Positions 1 through 6,767 of a stretch of 7,182 bases of DNA are shown piece by piece. The translations under genes were made by a program, and so were the position numbers. Origin of the DNA: an uncultured Clostridia bacterium (GTDB lineage: Bacteria; Bacillota; Clostridia; TANB77; CAG-508); the NCBI GenBank assembly GCA_947624405.1, contig CANQKB010000071.1, positions 1 to 7,182 of the forward strand. The letters run 5' to 3'. Each line of letters begins with the position of its first letter. Positions within the stretch are counted from its first letter, which is position 1. Below the pieces are notes generated by a model. That model made no database searches. It saw only the letters and a program-made list of their open reading frames with translations, and was not told the origin of the DNA.

Positions 1-1
1 G

Positions 2-307
2 AAAAATACATGGTGCTTATTTATAGGACATTTAGTAATTGAAAAACTTTTGAAAGGATTATATGCAAAGAATAATCATGATAATCCAATAGCACCTAAA
101 ATTCATAATTTAATATTGCTTTCTAAAAAAGCAAATTTAGAAGTACCAACAGAAATAAGAGAAAAGATACAAACTATAAATACATTTAACATAAGTGCTA
201 GATATGATGATTATAAAAAAAGTTTTGATGCAAAATGCACAGATGATTATGCTAAAGAACAAGTTAAAAATATTGAGGAGGTACGAAAATGGTTGAAAGA
301 ACAATAA
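2..307 (+). CDS. HEPN-domain protein, 5' end missing
   Basis: The frame is already open at the window edge (K-N-T-W-C-L-F-I-G-H-L-V-I-E-K-L-L-K), so the TTG at 50 is not the real start and the gene begins upstream. The visible 101 residues match the PF05168-type HEPN fold: the helix FIGHLVIEKLLKGLY, then the APKIHNL segment, then the ISARYDDYKK and EEVRKWL helices typical of the C-terminal end. HEPN proteins paired with minimal nucleotidyltransferases are commonly the toxin (RNase) half of toxin-antitoxin modules. The R-x4-6-H catalytic motif of active HEPN RNases does not occur in the visible part, so this member may be non-nucleolytic or may carry it in the missing N-terminus. Its last 19 nt overlap the start of the nucleotidyltransferase gene, which implies translational coupling. 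Family assignment is strong; a toxin role is inference. Confidence 0.85.
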   Translation, partial: KNTWCLFIGHLVIEKLLKGLYAKNNHDNPIAPKIHNLILLSKKANLEVPTEIREKIQTINTFNISARYDDYKKSFDAKCTDDYAKEQVKNIEEVRKWLKEQ

Positions 308-609
308 ATAAAGATATTTTAGATAGTATAAATAAATTCATAAAAGAAATAAAAAAACAATATAATGTTACAGCAATTATATTATTTGGTTCTTATGCAA
401 AAGGAACAGAAACTGAAGATAGCGATATAGATATTGCAGTTATTTCAGATGACTTTGAAGATATTTATGACTGTATGGCAGTTTTAATGGGAATGACTTG
501 GGACATAGATGCTAGAATAGAGCCACATCCAATAACAACAGAAGATTATGAAAAAGTTGCAAATCCTTTTGTAAAAGAAGTTGTAGATACAGGAATAAAA
601 GTAGCATAA
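289..609 (+). CDS. Minimal nucleotidyltransferase (MNT), partner of the HEPN protein
   Basis: This 106-residue protein is a complete minimal nucleotidyltransferase of the DNA polymerase beta superfamily. The hallmark motif is G34-S35-Y-A-K-G39 followed by S45-D46-I-D48-I, where D46 and D48 are the metal-binding acidic pair; a third acidic position is likely in the D74/E78 stretch (DIDARIEPH). The length is normal for MntA-like antitoxins. In characterised HEPN/MNT pairs the MNT partner adenylylates and neutralises the HEPN toxin; that role here is inferred from the pairing. The start ATG is supported by a strong GAGGAGG ribosome binding site at 275-281, 7 nt upstream and inside the HEPN gene, and the two genes overlap by 19 nt. 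Gene order is HEPN then MNT. Confidence 0.9.
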   Translation: MVERTINKDILDSINKFIKEIKKQYNVTAIILFGSYAKGTETEDSDIDIAVISDDFEDIYDCMAVLMGMTWDIDARIEPHPITTEDYEKVANPFVKEVVDTGIKVA

Positions 610-823
610 AATTTTAATATTATTTGTAAATACAGATTACAAAAAATTTGAAATTGAATCTCTAACTAGTAATGATTTTTGTTATTTTGATCCTCCATAT
701 TATTTAGGAGATGCAAGTTATAATGAAAATGATGGATGGAATGAAAATAAAGAAAAAGAACTCTTGGAGTATTTAAATAAAGTAAATAAACATGGGATAA
801 AATTTAATTTTAATGGAATATAG
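605..823 (+). pseudogene. Remnant of a D12-class DNA adenine methylase (Dam-like)
   Basis: An open frame with no plausible start begins right after the in-frame TAG at 602-604, overlapping the end of the MNT gene. It translates to about 72 residues. The stretch NDFCYFDPPYYLGDASYNEN contains the DPPY catalytic motif (motif IV) of N6-adenine methyltransferases, followed by GWNENKEKELLEYLNKVNKHGIKF. This matches the family pattern in which DPPY is followed by a tyrosine-asparagine loop and an E-L-L-x-x-L helix. The N-terminal FxGG S-adenosylmethionine-binding region is missing, and the frame stops at 821-823 just where family members usually continue with a SN-containing segment. It therefore cannot encode a working enzyme. 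It is probably the residue of a deletion that also brought the HEPN/MNT pair next to it. Confidence 0.8.
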
Positions 824-868
824 TTGAGATAAAAATACATGAAAAGTATTTTTATTTCAGCTTTTTTT
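824..868 (+). terminator. Rho-independent terminator closing the HEPN/MNT/methylase patch
   Basis: The arms at 824-838 and 846-860 form a near-perfect stem, including the perfect 10-bp core ATAAAAATAC/GTATTTTTAT with G:U pairs further out, around a 7-nt loop. C then T7 (862-868) follows. The T-run lies on the plus-strand side, so it ends transcription coming from the left. It begins immediately after the stop of the methylase remnant, as expected if it is that gene's original terminator. Confidence 0.8.
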
Positions 869-916
869 GTTGTATAGAAAACGGTAAATTTCAAAAATAT
901 GAAAAAAAGCATAAAC

Positions 917-2309
917 TTAAGAATACGAAGATGCAACATAAGCGAACCTTAAAGTTGCAATAACTAAAAGAGGTATAACTGCATAAGTAAAAAAATTAAA
1001 CTTAAAATGAGTAGCAGAGTATAATTGAATTACACTAACAGTAAAATTAAATAGTTCGCTAATAGCAATAATTGCCAGATATCCATAAATACCAAAATTA
1101 GGTACTAACATATATATAAGTGATATGGTTATAATCAAATCGAAAATATTACAAAACATTACGCCAACTTGTTTATCAAGACCGCGAAGCATTGCATCAA
1201 CAATTTTGTCTAGGTAGATTAAAATAACTAAAGGAGCAAGCATAAGCAAAAATCCTGCAACATCAGTATTGTGATAGAATATCATAGAAATTTCATCTGC
1301 AAAAAATAAAAAAATCACAATAATACAAATGCTAAAAATAGATGTAAATTTAAATATAATTGAGATGACTTCATTCATTCTAGAAAAATCTTTTTTTGAG
1401 TTGTATCTAGCAAATTCTGGAATAAGTAAGCTTGCACACGATGTGATAATAATGCATGGAAACATCAAAATAGGCATGGTCATTCCATTAATTAAACCAT
1501 ATTGAGAAAGTGCAGTTTCACAAGATGGTGTATGTTTTTCAAGACTATATGGCACCAACATTTCTTTCAAAGTAGAAAGACCAGAGCGTATGTAAGACGT
1601 AATTGCAACTGGAAAAGCAATTCGTAAAATTCTCCTAAAATATCCATTATTTAAACTTCTGCTCATATATTTTCTACTATCATGTAAGTACAATATATAT
1701 GTTAATATAAATTCAAAGATAGAAGAAATTGTACTTGCTAAAATTAGATATGTGCAAACTATACTTAAACTATTTGAATTAAAAAAGTATAAAAATGTAC
1801 ATGTTAATATAATTTGCAAAAGCAATGTTAATATTTTACTAATAGAAGTTTTTGAAACTCGTCTAACACCCGTGAAATATCCAGAAAGAGATGCAAGAAC
1901 AGAGCTAAATGGCATACTAATTGCCATAATGTAAATGGGCATTTTACTTACTTTATCATGCAATAAAATTTGAGAAATATATCCGTGAAAAAACACAAAG
2001 TAAAATTGTTGCTAAAATTCCAAAGCATAGACTATATATTATGCATTTTTGCATAGCTATGTTTAAGCCATTAGCTCCATGCATATCCAATTCTTCTGCA
2101 ACGATTCTTGTAGCAGCAAGACTTATGCCAGAATTTGCAAAAGTTATAGCAAATGAATATATGCACATCAAAAGCTCAAAGATTCCAGCACCTTCACTTC
2201 CAATTTTATTTGCTACATATACATTGAAAAAGAAACTAACTGTACTCATAAAAAGTGAGGTTAGTGTTAATATTACAGTATTAAATAGGAAAAGTTTTAA
2301 TCTACTCAT
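917..2309 (-). pseudogene. spoVB: SpoVB/MurJ-superfamily flippase, split by a frameshift
   Basis: Two minus-strand frames together make one polytopic membrane protein: an N-terminal part from 2309 to 1956 (117 aa) and a C-terminal part up to 917. The N-terminus, with NTVILTLTSLFMSTVSFFFN and then NKIGSEGAGIFELL and NSGISLAATRIVAEEL, is characteristic of the stage V sporulation protein B/polysaccharide flippase family (MOP superfamily, close to MurJ). These proteins move lipid-linked envelope precursors across the membrane; SpoVB is needed for spore cortex. The C-terminal part adds many hydrophobic helices and ends in a membrane segment. Removing one T from the six-T run (minus strand; plus 1988-1993) joins the frames into about 463 residues, a little shorter than typical members (about 500-550). 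The start ATG at 2309 has an in-frame stop two codons upstream and no clear Shine-Dalgarno. The function may be lost, or the break may be a consensus error. Confidence 0.85.
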
Positions 2310-2376
2310 AGATTAAATATATTTATATGAATTTGTCCATATGATAAAATAATGTGTTACATTCACATCATAACTA

Positions 2377-2542
2377 GCTAAGCGTGGAGGAATGTTTTAA
2401 AAATCGAAGTGAGTTCGACTTACGAATTTTTTTGCTTGCACAGTTTCAAATTCGTATTTATCATTTAACAATCCAAACTATCTTAAACGCCTTGGAGAAC
2501 GCAACGCCGCATTTTTAAAATCATTTCCTCAGGTAGCTTAGC
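2377..2542. repeat. 166-nt self-complementary intergenic element
   Basis: The two ends pair over about 25 bp with small bulges: 2377-2383 (GCTAAGC) with 2536-2542, 2387-2392 (GAGGAA) with 2525-2530, 2393-2394 with 2522-2523, and 2395-2404 (TTTTAAAAAT) with 2511-2520. Two further hairpins lie inside and exclude each other: GTGAGT/ACTTAC (2409-2414 with 2418-2423), followed by T7 at 2427-2433, and TACGAATTT/AAATTCGTA (2421-2429 with 2448-2456). The right arm overlaps a 29-bp sequence found again, inverted, at 6670-6698. No reading frame is evident. It could be a repeated palindromic element of the MITE/REP type or a structured RNA; the sequence does not decide. Confidence 0.55.
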
Positions 2543-2548
2543 GGAAAT
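2520..2548 (+). repeat. 29-bp repeat, copy A (inverted partner at 6670-6698)
   Basis: This stretch is the exact reverse complement of 6670-6698, and the identity stops sharply on both sides. Each copy can form a small hairpin of ATTTCC and GGAAAT around a 14-nt loop (TCAGGTAGCTTAGC in this copy). It also forms part of the right arm of the 2377-2542 folded element. Confidence 0.8.
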
Positions 2549-2556
2549 GGGCTGTG

Positions 2557-2596
2557 AATTGTAACAAACTGTTACTAATATTTCAATTTGTTTTTT
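2557..2596 (+). terminator. Possible intrinsic terminator upstream of the uvrA promoter
   Basis: The inner hairpin GTAAC-aaact-GTTAC (2561-2575) can alternate with an outer AATTG/CAATT pairing (2557-2561 with 2584-2588). A run of six T follows at 2591-2596. The stem is short and AT-rich, so it is weak. It would insulate the uvrA promoter from transcription through the folded element to its left. Confidence 0.3.
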
Positions 2597-2604
2597 GCAA
2601 ACTC

Positions 2605-2633
2605 TTGTTTTTTAAATCCATATGTAGTATAAT
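2605..2633 (+). promoter_or_regulatory. Sigma-A promoter of uvrA
   Basis: A TTGTTT -35 box (2605-2610) is separated by exactly 17 bp from a perfect TATAAT -10 box (2628-2633). Transcription would start near 2640, giving a leader of about 40 nt before the ATG at 2679. No convincing LexA box overlaps it, so SOS control is not supported by the sequence. Confidence 0.75.
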
Positions 2634-2678
2634 AATTGTTGATAAATTTTACATATGTCTAAAGGAAGGTTAATAAGC

Positions 2679-5484
2679 ATGAATGATAAGATAATAATAA
2701 AGGGAGCGAAAGAGCATAATTTAAAAAACATAAATCTAGAAATACCAAGAGATAAATTAGTAGTCATAACTGGGCTTTCAGGCTCTGGAAAATCATCACT
2801 TGCATTTGATACATTGTATGCAGAAGGACAAAGACGTTATGTAGAAAGCCTTTCATCATATGCACGTCAATTTTTAGGGATTATGGAAAAGCCTAATGTA
2901 GAATTAATTGAAGGATTATCTCCTGCAATATCAATAGATCAAAAAACAACATCAAAAAATCCACGTTCAACAGTAGGAACAGTTACTGAAATATATGCAA
3001 GAATTGGAACGGCATATTGTCCAAACTGTGGTAAGAAAATAGAAAAACAAACACTAGATCAAATTGTCGATAATATCTTGGAACTTGAAGAAGGAACCAA
3101 AATACAAGTTTTAGCACCAATAGTAAGAGGAAGAAAAGGCGAATTTGTAAAGCTGTTAGAAGGTTTTTCTAAAGAAGGATTTGTGCGTGTTAGGGTAGAT
3201 GGAGAAATTTATGAATTAACAGATGATATTAGCATGGATAGAAAGAAAAAGCATAATATTGAGCTAGTAGTAGATAGATTAGTTATAAAAAAAGGAATAA
3301 GAAATAGACTTGCAGAATCAGTAGAGGTTGCATTAAAACATGCAGAAAACCTTGTAACTATTGATATAAATGGTAAAGAAAATAGATTATATAGTGCAAA
3401 TTACGCATGCCCAGATTGTGGTATAAGTATTGGAGAATTAACACCAAGGATGTTTTCATTCAATAATCCATTTGGAGCCTGCCCAACATGTACAGGTATA
3501 GGATATTTAATGAGAATGGATGAAGATTTGATAATTCCAGATAAGGATAAAACGTTATATGATGGAGTCAAAGCCTTTGGGGCAAGCACAATGAAAAAAG
3601 GCGAAACAATGGCAAAAATGTACTTTGAAAGTATAGGTAGATATTATGGTGTAGATATTTCAAAACCTATAAAAAAATTACCAAGAGAATTTTTAGAGAA
3701 AATCTTGTATGGTACAGGGAATGAAGCAATAGATTTTGAATATGAATCATCTATTGGTATAAGAAAATTTACAGCACCTTTTGAAGGTGTAATACCAACA
3801 TTAGAAAGACGCCATAATGAAACAAAATCACAAGGAATGCGTGATTTTTACGAAATGTACATGAGTGAAAGTGATTGTCCAACGTGTAATGGAGCAAGAC
3901 TTAGAAAAGAAAGCCTTGCAGTAAAAGTTGGAGATAAAAATATAAATGAACTAACAGAAATGCCAATTTGTAATATAAAGGAATATTTAAAAAATTTAGA
4001 ATTAACAACAACTGAAAAAATGATTGCAGATCAAATTTTTAAGGAATTAGATAAAAGATTACAATTTTTAATAGATGTAGGATTAGATTATTTAACATTA
4101 TCAAGAGCTGCTGGTACACTATCAGGAGGAGAAGCACAAAGAATTAGACTCGCAACCCAAATAGGTTCAAGCTTAACAGGTGTTTTATATATTTTGGATG
4201 AACCTAGTATAGGTTTACATCAAAGAGATAATGATAAATTGATAGCAACATTGAAAAAATTGAGAGACTTGGGCAATACTGTAATTGTAGTAGAGCATGA
4301 TGAAGATACTATGTATGCTGCAGACCAAATAATAGATATAGGACCAGGACCTCGGCGTACATGGTGGAAATGTAATAGCACAAGGTACAGCAGAAGAAGT
4401 GAAAATGGTGGAAGGTTCAATTACAGGAGATTATTTAAGTGGAAGAAAAAGAATTCAAGTTCCTAAGAAGAGAAGAAAATCAAATGGAAAATCAATAGAA
4501 ATAATTGGGGCAACACAAAACAATTTGAAAAATATAAATGTAAAAATACCATTGGGAGTTTTTACATGTGTTACAGGAGTTTCAGGTTCTGGTAAGTCTA
4601 CACTTGTAAATGAAATATTGTATAAAAAAGTTGCAAAGGAAATAAATGGTTCAAACGAAAAGCCAGGAAAGTGTAAGGCAATAAAAGGAATTGAAAATAT
4701 AGATAAAATAATTAATATAGACCAATCACCAATAGGAAGAACACCACGCTCTAACCCAGCAACATACACAGGAGTGTTTGATATAATACGTGATATATTT
4801 GCTACTACCAATGAAGCAAAAATGAGAGGATATCAAAAAGGTAGATTTAGCTTTAATGTGCCAGGTGGTAGATGCGAAGCATGTCAAGGAGATGGTGTAT
4901 TAAGAATAGAAATGCATTTTTTGCCAGATATTTATGTACCATGTGAAGTTTGTAAAGGAAAAAGGTACAATCAAGAAACGCTTGAAGTAAAATATAAAGG
5001 TAAAACTATTGCAGATGTATTAGATATGACAGTTGAAGAAAGTTTGGAATTTTTTGCTAATGTACCTAGAATTAAACAGAAAATTCAAACTTTGTATGAT
5101 GTAGGATTAGGCTATATTAAATTAGGGCAACCATCAACAACATTGTCAGGAGGAGAGGCACAAAGAGTTAAGCTTGCAACAGAACTTTCAAAAAAAGCAA
5201 CAGGAAAAACTTTATATATTTTAGATGAACCTACAACAGGTTTGCATATTGCAGATGTTCACAGATTGGTTGATATTTTACAAAGATTAGTTGATACTGG
5301 AAATAGTATTGTTGTTATAGAGCATAATTTAGATTTAATTAAAACTTGTGATTATATAATAGACCTAGGTCCAGAAGGTGGAGAAAGAGGAGGAACTGTT
5401 GTACAAGTTGGTACACCTGAACAAGTTGTAAAAAATGAAAAAAGCTATACTGGTCAGTTTTTGAAAAAATATATTGAAAGTTAG
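2679..5484 (+). pseudogene. uvrA: UvrA, excision nuclease ABC subunit A, interrupted by a frameshift
   Basis: UvrA is the DNA-damage-sensing ATPase that loads UvrB in nucleotide excision repair. Both ABC halves are present: Walker A GLSGSGKSS (about residues 32-40); zinc-module cysteine pairs near 244, 268 and 400; signature LSGGEAQR near 480 with LDEPSIGLH; second Walker A GVSGSGKST near 634; the CEAC/CEVC zinc finger near 732-758; second signature near 820 with LDEPTTGLH and VIEHN. The first frame runs through IIDIGPGP and then turns into unrelated residues ending at 4466. The family sequence (GVHGGNVIAQGTAEE) resumes one base later, in the frame of a downstream ORF ending at 5484. Dropping one base at about 4353 restores 934 residues, the normal UvrA length. 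I chose ATG 2679 because AAAGGAAGG at 2661-2669 is well spaced and MNDKIIIKGAKEHNLKN matches family starts; an upstream ATG at 2655 lies before that site. It is either a true null mutation or a base-call error. Confidence 0.93.
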
Positions 5485-5515
5485 AAGTTAAAAGCTTATA
5501 TCATGAGAATTAAAA

Positions 5516-5543
5516 TAAGACGTTCGTATTGAACGTCTTACTT
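5516..5543. terminator. Palindromic terminator after uvrA, likely bidirectional
   Basis: A perfect 10-bp stem, TAAGACGTTC/GAACGTCTTA (5516-5525 with 5531-5540), encloses a 5-nt loop, 31 nt after the uvrA stop. The plus-strand tail (CTTTGTAT) is only moderately T-rich. On the minus strand the tail reads TTTTAATT, so it can also end the transcript of the small poly-Asn gene arriving from the right. Confidence 0.75.
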
Positions 5544-5625
5544 TGTATAAGAATAAGTAATGGATGTTAAAAATATTTGTAAATATTCATATACAAAAAG
5601 GATAATTTACATTGCTACTATTTTA

Positions 5626-5724
5626 CTAGTGATTATTTTGTTTGCTATTATTGTTGTTATTGTTGTTGTTATTATTGTTATTGTTATTATTATTATTGTT
5701 GTTGTTTTTCTTTTCGTTTGACAT
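5626..5724 (-). CDS. 32-residue poly-asparagine micropeptide
   Basis: The peptide reads MSNEKK, then 20 consecutive asparagines, then SKQNNH and a TAG stop. It is preceded by an excellent ribosome binding site: GGAGGT on the minus strand (plus 5734-5739), 9 nt from the ATG. A TATAAT-like -10 box lies further upstream. The asparagine tract uses AAC and AAT ten times each in a mixed order, so it is not a pure trinucleotide expansion, which suggests the amino acid run itself may be kept. There are no membrane segments, no cysteines and no recognisable domain; the peptide would be hydrophilic and disordered. I do not recognise the family. The alternative is a low-complexity AT-rich stretch that happens to be open, but the strong translation signal argues against that. 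Confidence 0.6.
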   Translation of the reverse strand: MSNEKKNNNNNNNNNNNNNNNNNNNNSKQNNH

Positions 5725-5753
5725 ATTAAATGCACCTCCATGCGTTCAATCTA

Positions 5754-5759
5754 ATTATA
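5754..5759 (-). promoter_or_regulatory. -10 box for the poly-Asn gene
   Basis: The minus strand reads TATAAT here, about 30 nt before the ATG at 5724, giving a very short leader that is mostly ribosome binding site. No good -35 box is seen at 16-18 bp (the region is T-rich), so this is a weak promoter call. Confidence 0.35.
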
Positions 5760-5836
5760 TTATGGGCTAAAAATAAAAAAATATACAATGATTTTAAAAT
5801 TTATGCAATTTTTTCGCTTTTTAGCCATAATGACAC

Positions 5837-5882
5837 GAAAAAGAAACCTTTTACATTGAAATTTTAATCGGTTTTATTTTTC
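5837..5882 (-). terminator. Possible terminator of the short pilin-like gene
   Basis: On the minus strand GAAAAATAAAACC (5882-5870) can pair with GGTTTCTTTTTC (5848-5837), leaving a small bulge and a 21-nt loop. The 5' arm overlaps the stop codon of the pilin-like ORF. There is no clear T-run beyond the stem, so efficiency is uncertain. Confidence 0.3.
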
Positions 5883-6137
5883 GAATAAAGAATGATATTC
5901 AACTGCTTTATCATGATTTGCTTGTACTTCGTCGTCATTTAATGCTATGCTATACAATCTTAAGCAATAGACATTTAAAGCCGAATAATGCCACGAGTCA
6001 CCAAATGACTGGGTTGATATTCCATCTTCTCCCTTTAGCATTCCTATGGATACGCTTGCTAAGATTACCATTACTATTATGCTTATTATTAATGCAATGA
6101 GTGTAATACCTCTAATATTTCCATTTAAATTTTTCAT
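5874..6137 (-). CDS. Short pilin-like protein with LamG-like tail, probably an internally deleted remnant
   Basis: The first 35 residues have the layout of a type IV prepilin N-terminus: a short basic leader ending in RG, then ITLIALIISIIVMVILASVSI, matching the G-I-T-L-I-A-L-x-I-x-I pattern of clostridial prepilin-type proteins, which are cleaved after the glycine by prepilin peptidase. The expected Glu at mature position +5 is absent. Residues from about 50 on (YSALNVYCLRLYSIALNDDE and the following EVQANHDKAVEYH) resemble the last strand and tail of LamG/concanavalin A-like domains (pattern xYxxRLYxRALTxxEVxxNY). Nothing of the LamG body lies between, so the 87-residue ORF looks like the two ends of a large surface protein joined by an in-frame deletion. 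Start and expression signals are good: AAAGGAGTT at 6142-6150 and a consensus-like promoter at 6183-6211. It could still be secreted, but an adhesive function is unlikely. Confidence 0.65.
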   Translation of the reverse strand: MKNLNGNIRGITLIALIISIIVMVILASVSIGMLKGEDGISTQSFGDSWHYSALNVYCLRLYSIALNDDEVQANHDKAVEYHSLFEK

Positions 6138-6182
6138 AATTAACTCCTTTCTTTGTCATTTGTTCTTTAATTTTCCATTTAT

Positions 6183-6211
6183 ATTATAGCAGTGTACTAT
6201 TTTTCGTGCAA
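6183..6211 (-). promoter_or_regulatory. Promoter of the short pilin-like gene
   Basis: On the minus strand TTGCAC (6211-6206) is followed after exactly 17 bp by TATAAT (6188-6183). Initiation would fall near 6176, about 40 nt before the ATG. An 18-bp palindrome lies 10 bp upstream of the -35 box. Confidence 0.75.
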
Positions 6212-6221
6212 GAGTTTTTGA

Positions 6222-6239
6222 ATAATTGTTAACAATTAT
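6222..6239. promoter_or_regulatory. 18-bp perfect palindrome between divergent promoters, candidate operator
   Basis: ATAATTGTTAACAATTAT is perfectly self-complementary. It sits between the leftward promoter (6183-6211) and the rightward promoter (6299-6326), closer to the leftward one. The position and symmetry fit a site for a dimeric regulator, but AT-rich palindromes also arise by chance and no regulator gene is in the window. Confidence 0.4.
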
Positions 6240-6272
6240 ATTAATTATATAAAAAATTACTGAACTACAAAA

Positions 6273-6291
6273 TTTCCCTGGCAAAGGGAAA
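6273..6291. other. Hairpin TTTCCCT/AGGGAAA in the divergent promoter region
   Basis: A perfect 7-bp stem (6273-6279 with 6285-6291) closes a 5-nt loop, GGCAA, and ends 7 nt before the -35 box of the rightward promoter. Read on the minus strand it is followed by TTTT and would be a weak terminator. It could equally be a protein-binding inverted repeat. Confidence 0.35.
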
Positions 6292-6298
6292 AAATAAC

Positions 6299-6326
6299 TT
6301 GACAATGTATGAAGATATGTTATAAA
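6299..6326 (+). promoter_or_regulatory. Strong sigma-A promoter of the (AC)n transcription unit
   Basis: A perfect TTGACA (6299-6304) is followed after 16 bp by TATAAA (6321-6326). It is the best -35 box in the window. Transcription should begin near 6333 and run through the AC microsatellite to the terminator ending at 6616, giving an RNA of about 280 nt. Confidence 0.7.
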
Positions 6327-6383
6327 ATAAAAATACAATAAAGATAGAAATGTTGTGAAGTAAATAAAAAGGAAAAAATGCAA

Positions 6384-6524
<141 letters not shown>

Positions 6525-6548
6525 TATGCGAAAAATTGAATGTAATGG

Positions 6549-6616
6549 CACATAGGCTTTATGTTGTTTTTGGCATGGTAGCAAAAGCAATGTAAAGTTT
6601 GCTATGTGTTTTTTTT
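6549..6616 (+). terminator. Terminator of the (AC)n transcription unit
   Basis: The outer stem CACATAG/CTATGTG (6549-6555 with 6602-6608) and the inner stem CTTTATGTTG/CAATGTAAAG (6557-6566 with 6588-6597, two G:U pairs) form a long hairpin. T8 follows directly at 6609-6616. The T-run orientation ends plus-strand transcripts. A second small hairpin, TTTTTTGC/GCAAAAAA (6611-6618 with 6623-6630), overlaps its tail. Confidence 0.7.
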
Positions 6617-6640
6617 GCGTGTGCAAAAAATAGATTATGA

Positions 6641-6685
6641 TTAGCGATTTATTTTCGCTAAGCTACATTATTTCCGCTAAGCTAC
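6641..6685 (+). repeat. Direct and inverted CGCTAAGCTAC repeats
   Basis: CGCTAAGCTAC occurs twice, at 6656-6666 and 6675-6685, a 19-bp period. The first copy also takes part in a hairpin, TTAGCGA/TCGCTAA (6641-6647 with 6655-6661). The second copy lies inside the 29-bp repeat. This looks like a small iterated recognition or folding motif rather than coding sequence. Confidence 0.6.
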
Positions 6686-6698
6686 CTGAGGAAATGAT
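6670..6698 (-). repeat. 29-bp repeat, copy B (inverted partner at 2520-2548)
   Basis: This is an exact reverse complement of 2520-2548 over 29 bp. The two copies face each other across 4,121 bp that contain uvrA, the poly-Asn gene, the pilin-like gene and the AC unit. In this copy the internal hairpin is ATTTCC/GGAAAT (6670-6675 with 6690-6695). Confidence 0.8.
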
Positions 6699-6767
6699 AA
6701 AATAAAACAGATATTAAAATTAAAATAAATATAAATAAAAAATAAAAAAAGAAAGGAATGAAGACAA

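Noticed and set aside
718..939. Minus-strand 73-residue ORF overlapping the methylase relic and the terminator
   Set aside because: It runs through a strong terminator hairpin, has a low-complexity composition, and lies opposite the recognisable DPPY fragment.
2041..2316. Plus-strand ORF opposite the start of the flippase gene
   Set aside because: It is a shadow of the SpoVB-like coding sequence, with no family resemblance of its own.
2648..2661. LexA/SOS box in the uvrA leader around ACATATGT
   Set aside because: Only the central 8 bases resemble the Gram-positive consensus; the flanking GA and TC are absent, and it lies downstream of the transcription start.
2655..2678. Upstream ATG as the uvrA start
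   Set aside because: It precedes the AAAGGAAGG ribosome binding site, has none of its own, and would add eight residues not seen in the family.
4455..4811. Minus-strand ORF inside uvrA
   Set aside because: It lies opposite conserved UvrA sequence with zinc and ATPase motifs, so it is a shadow.
6641..6698. CRISPR-like repeats from the two CGCTAAGCTAC copies
   Set aside because: There are only two short copies at a 19-bp period with no spacer-sized unique sequence and no cas genes.
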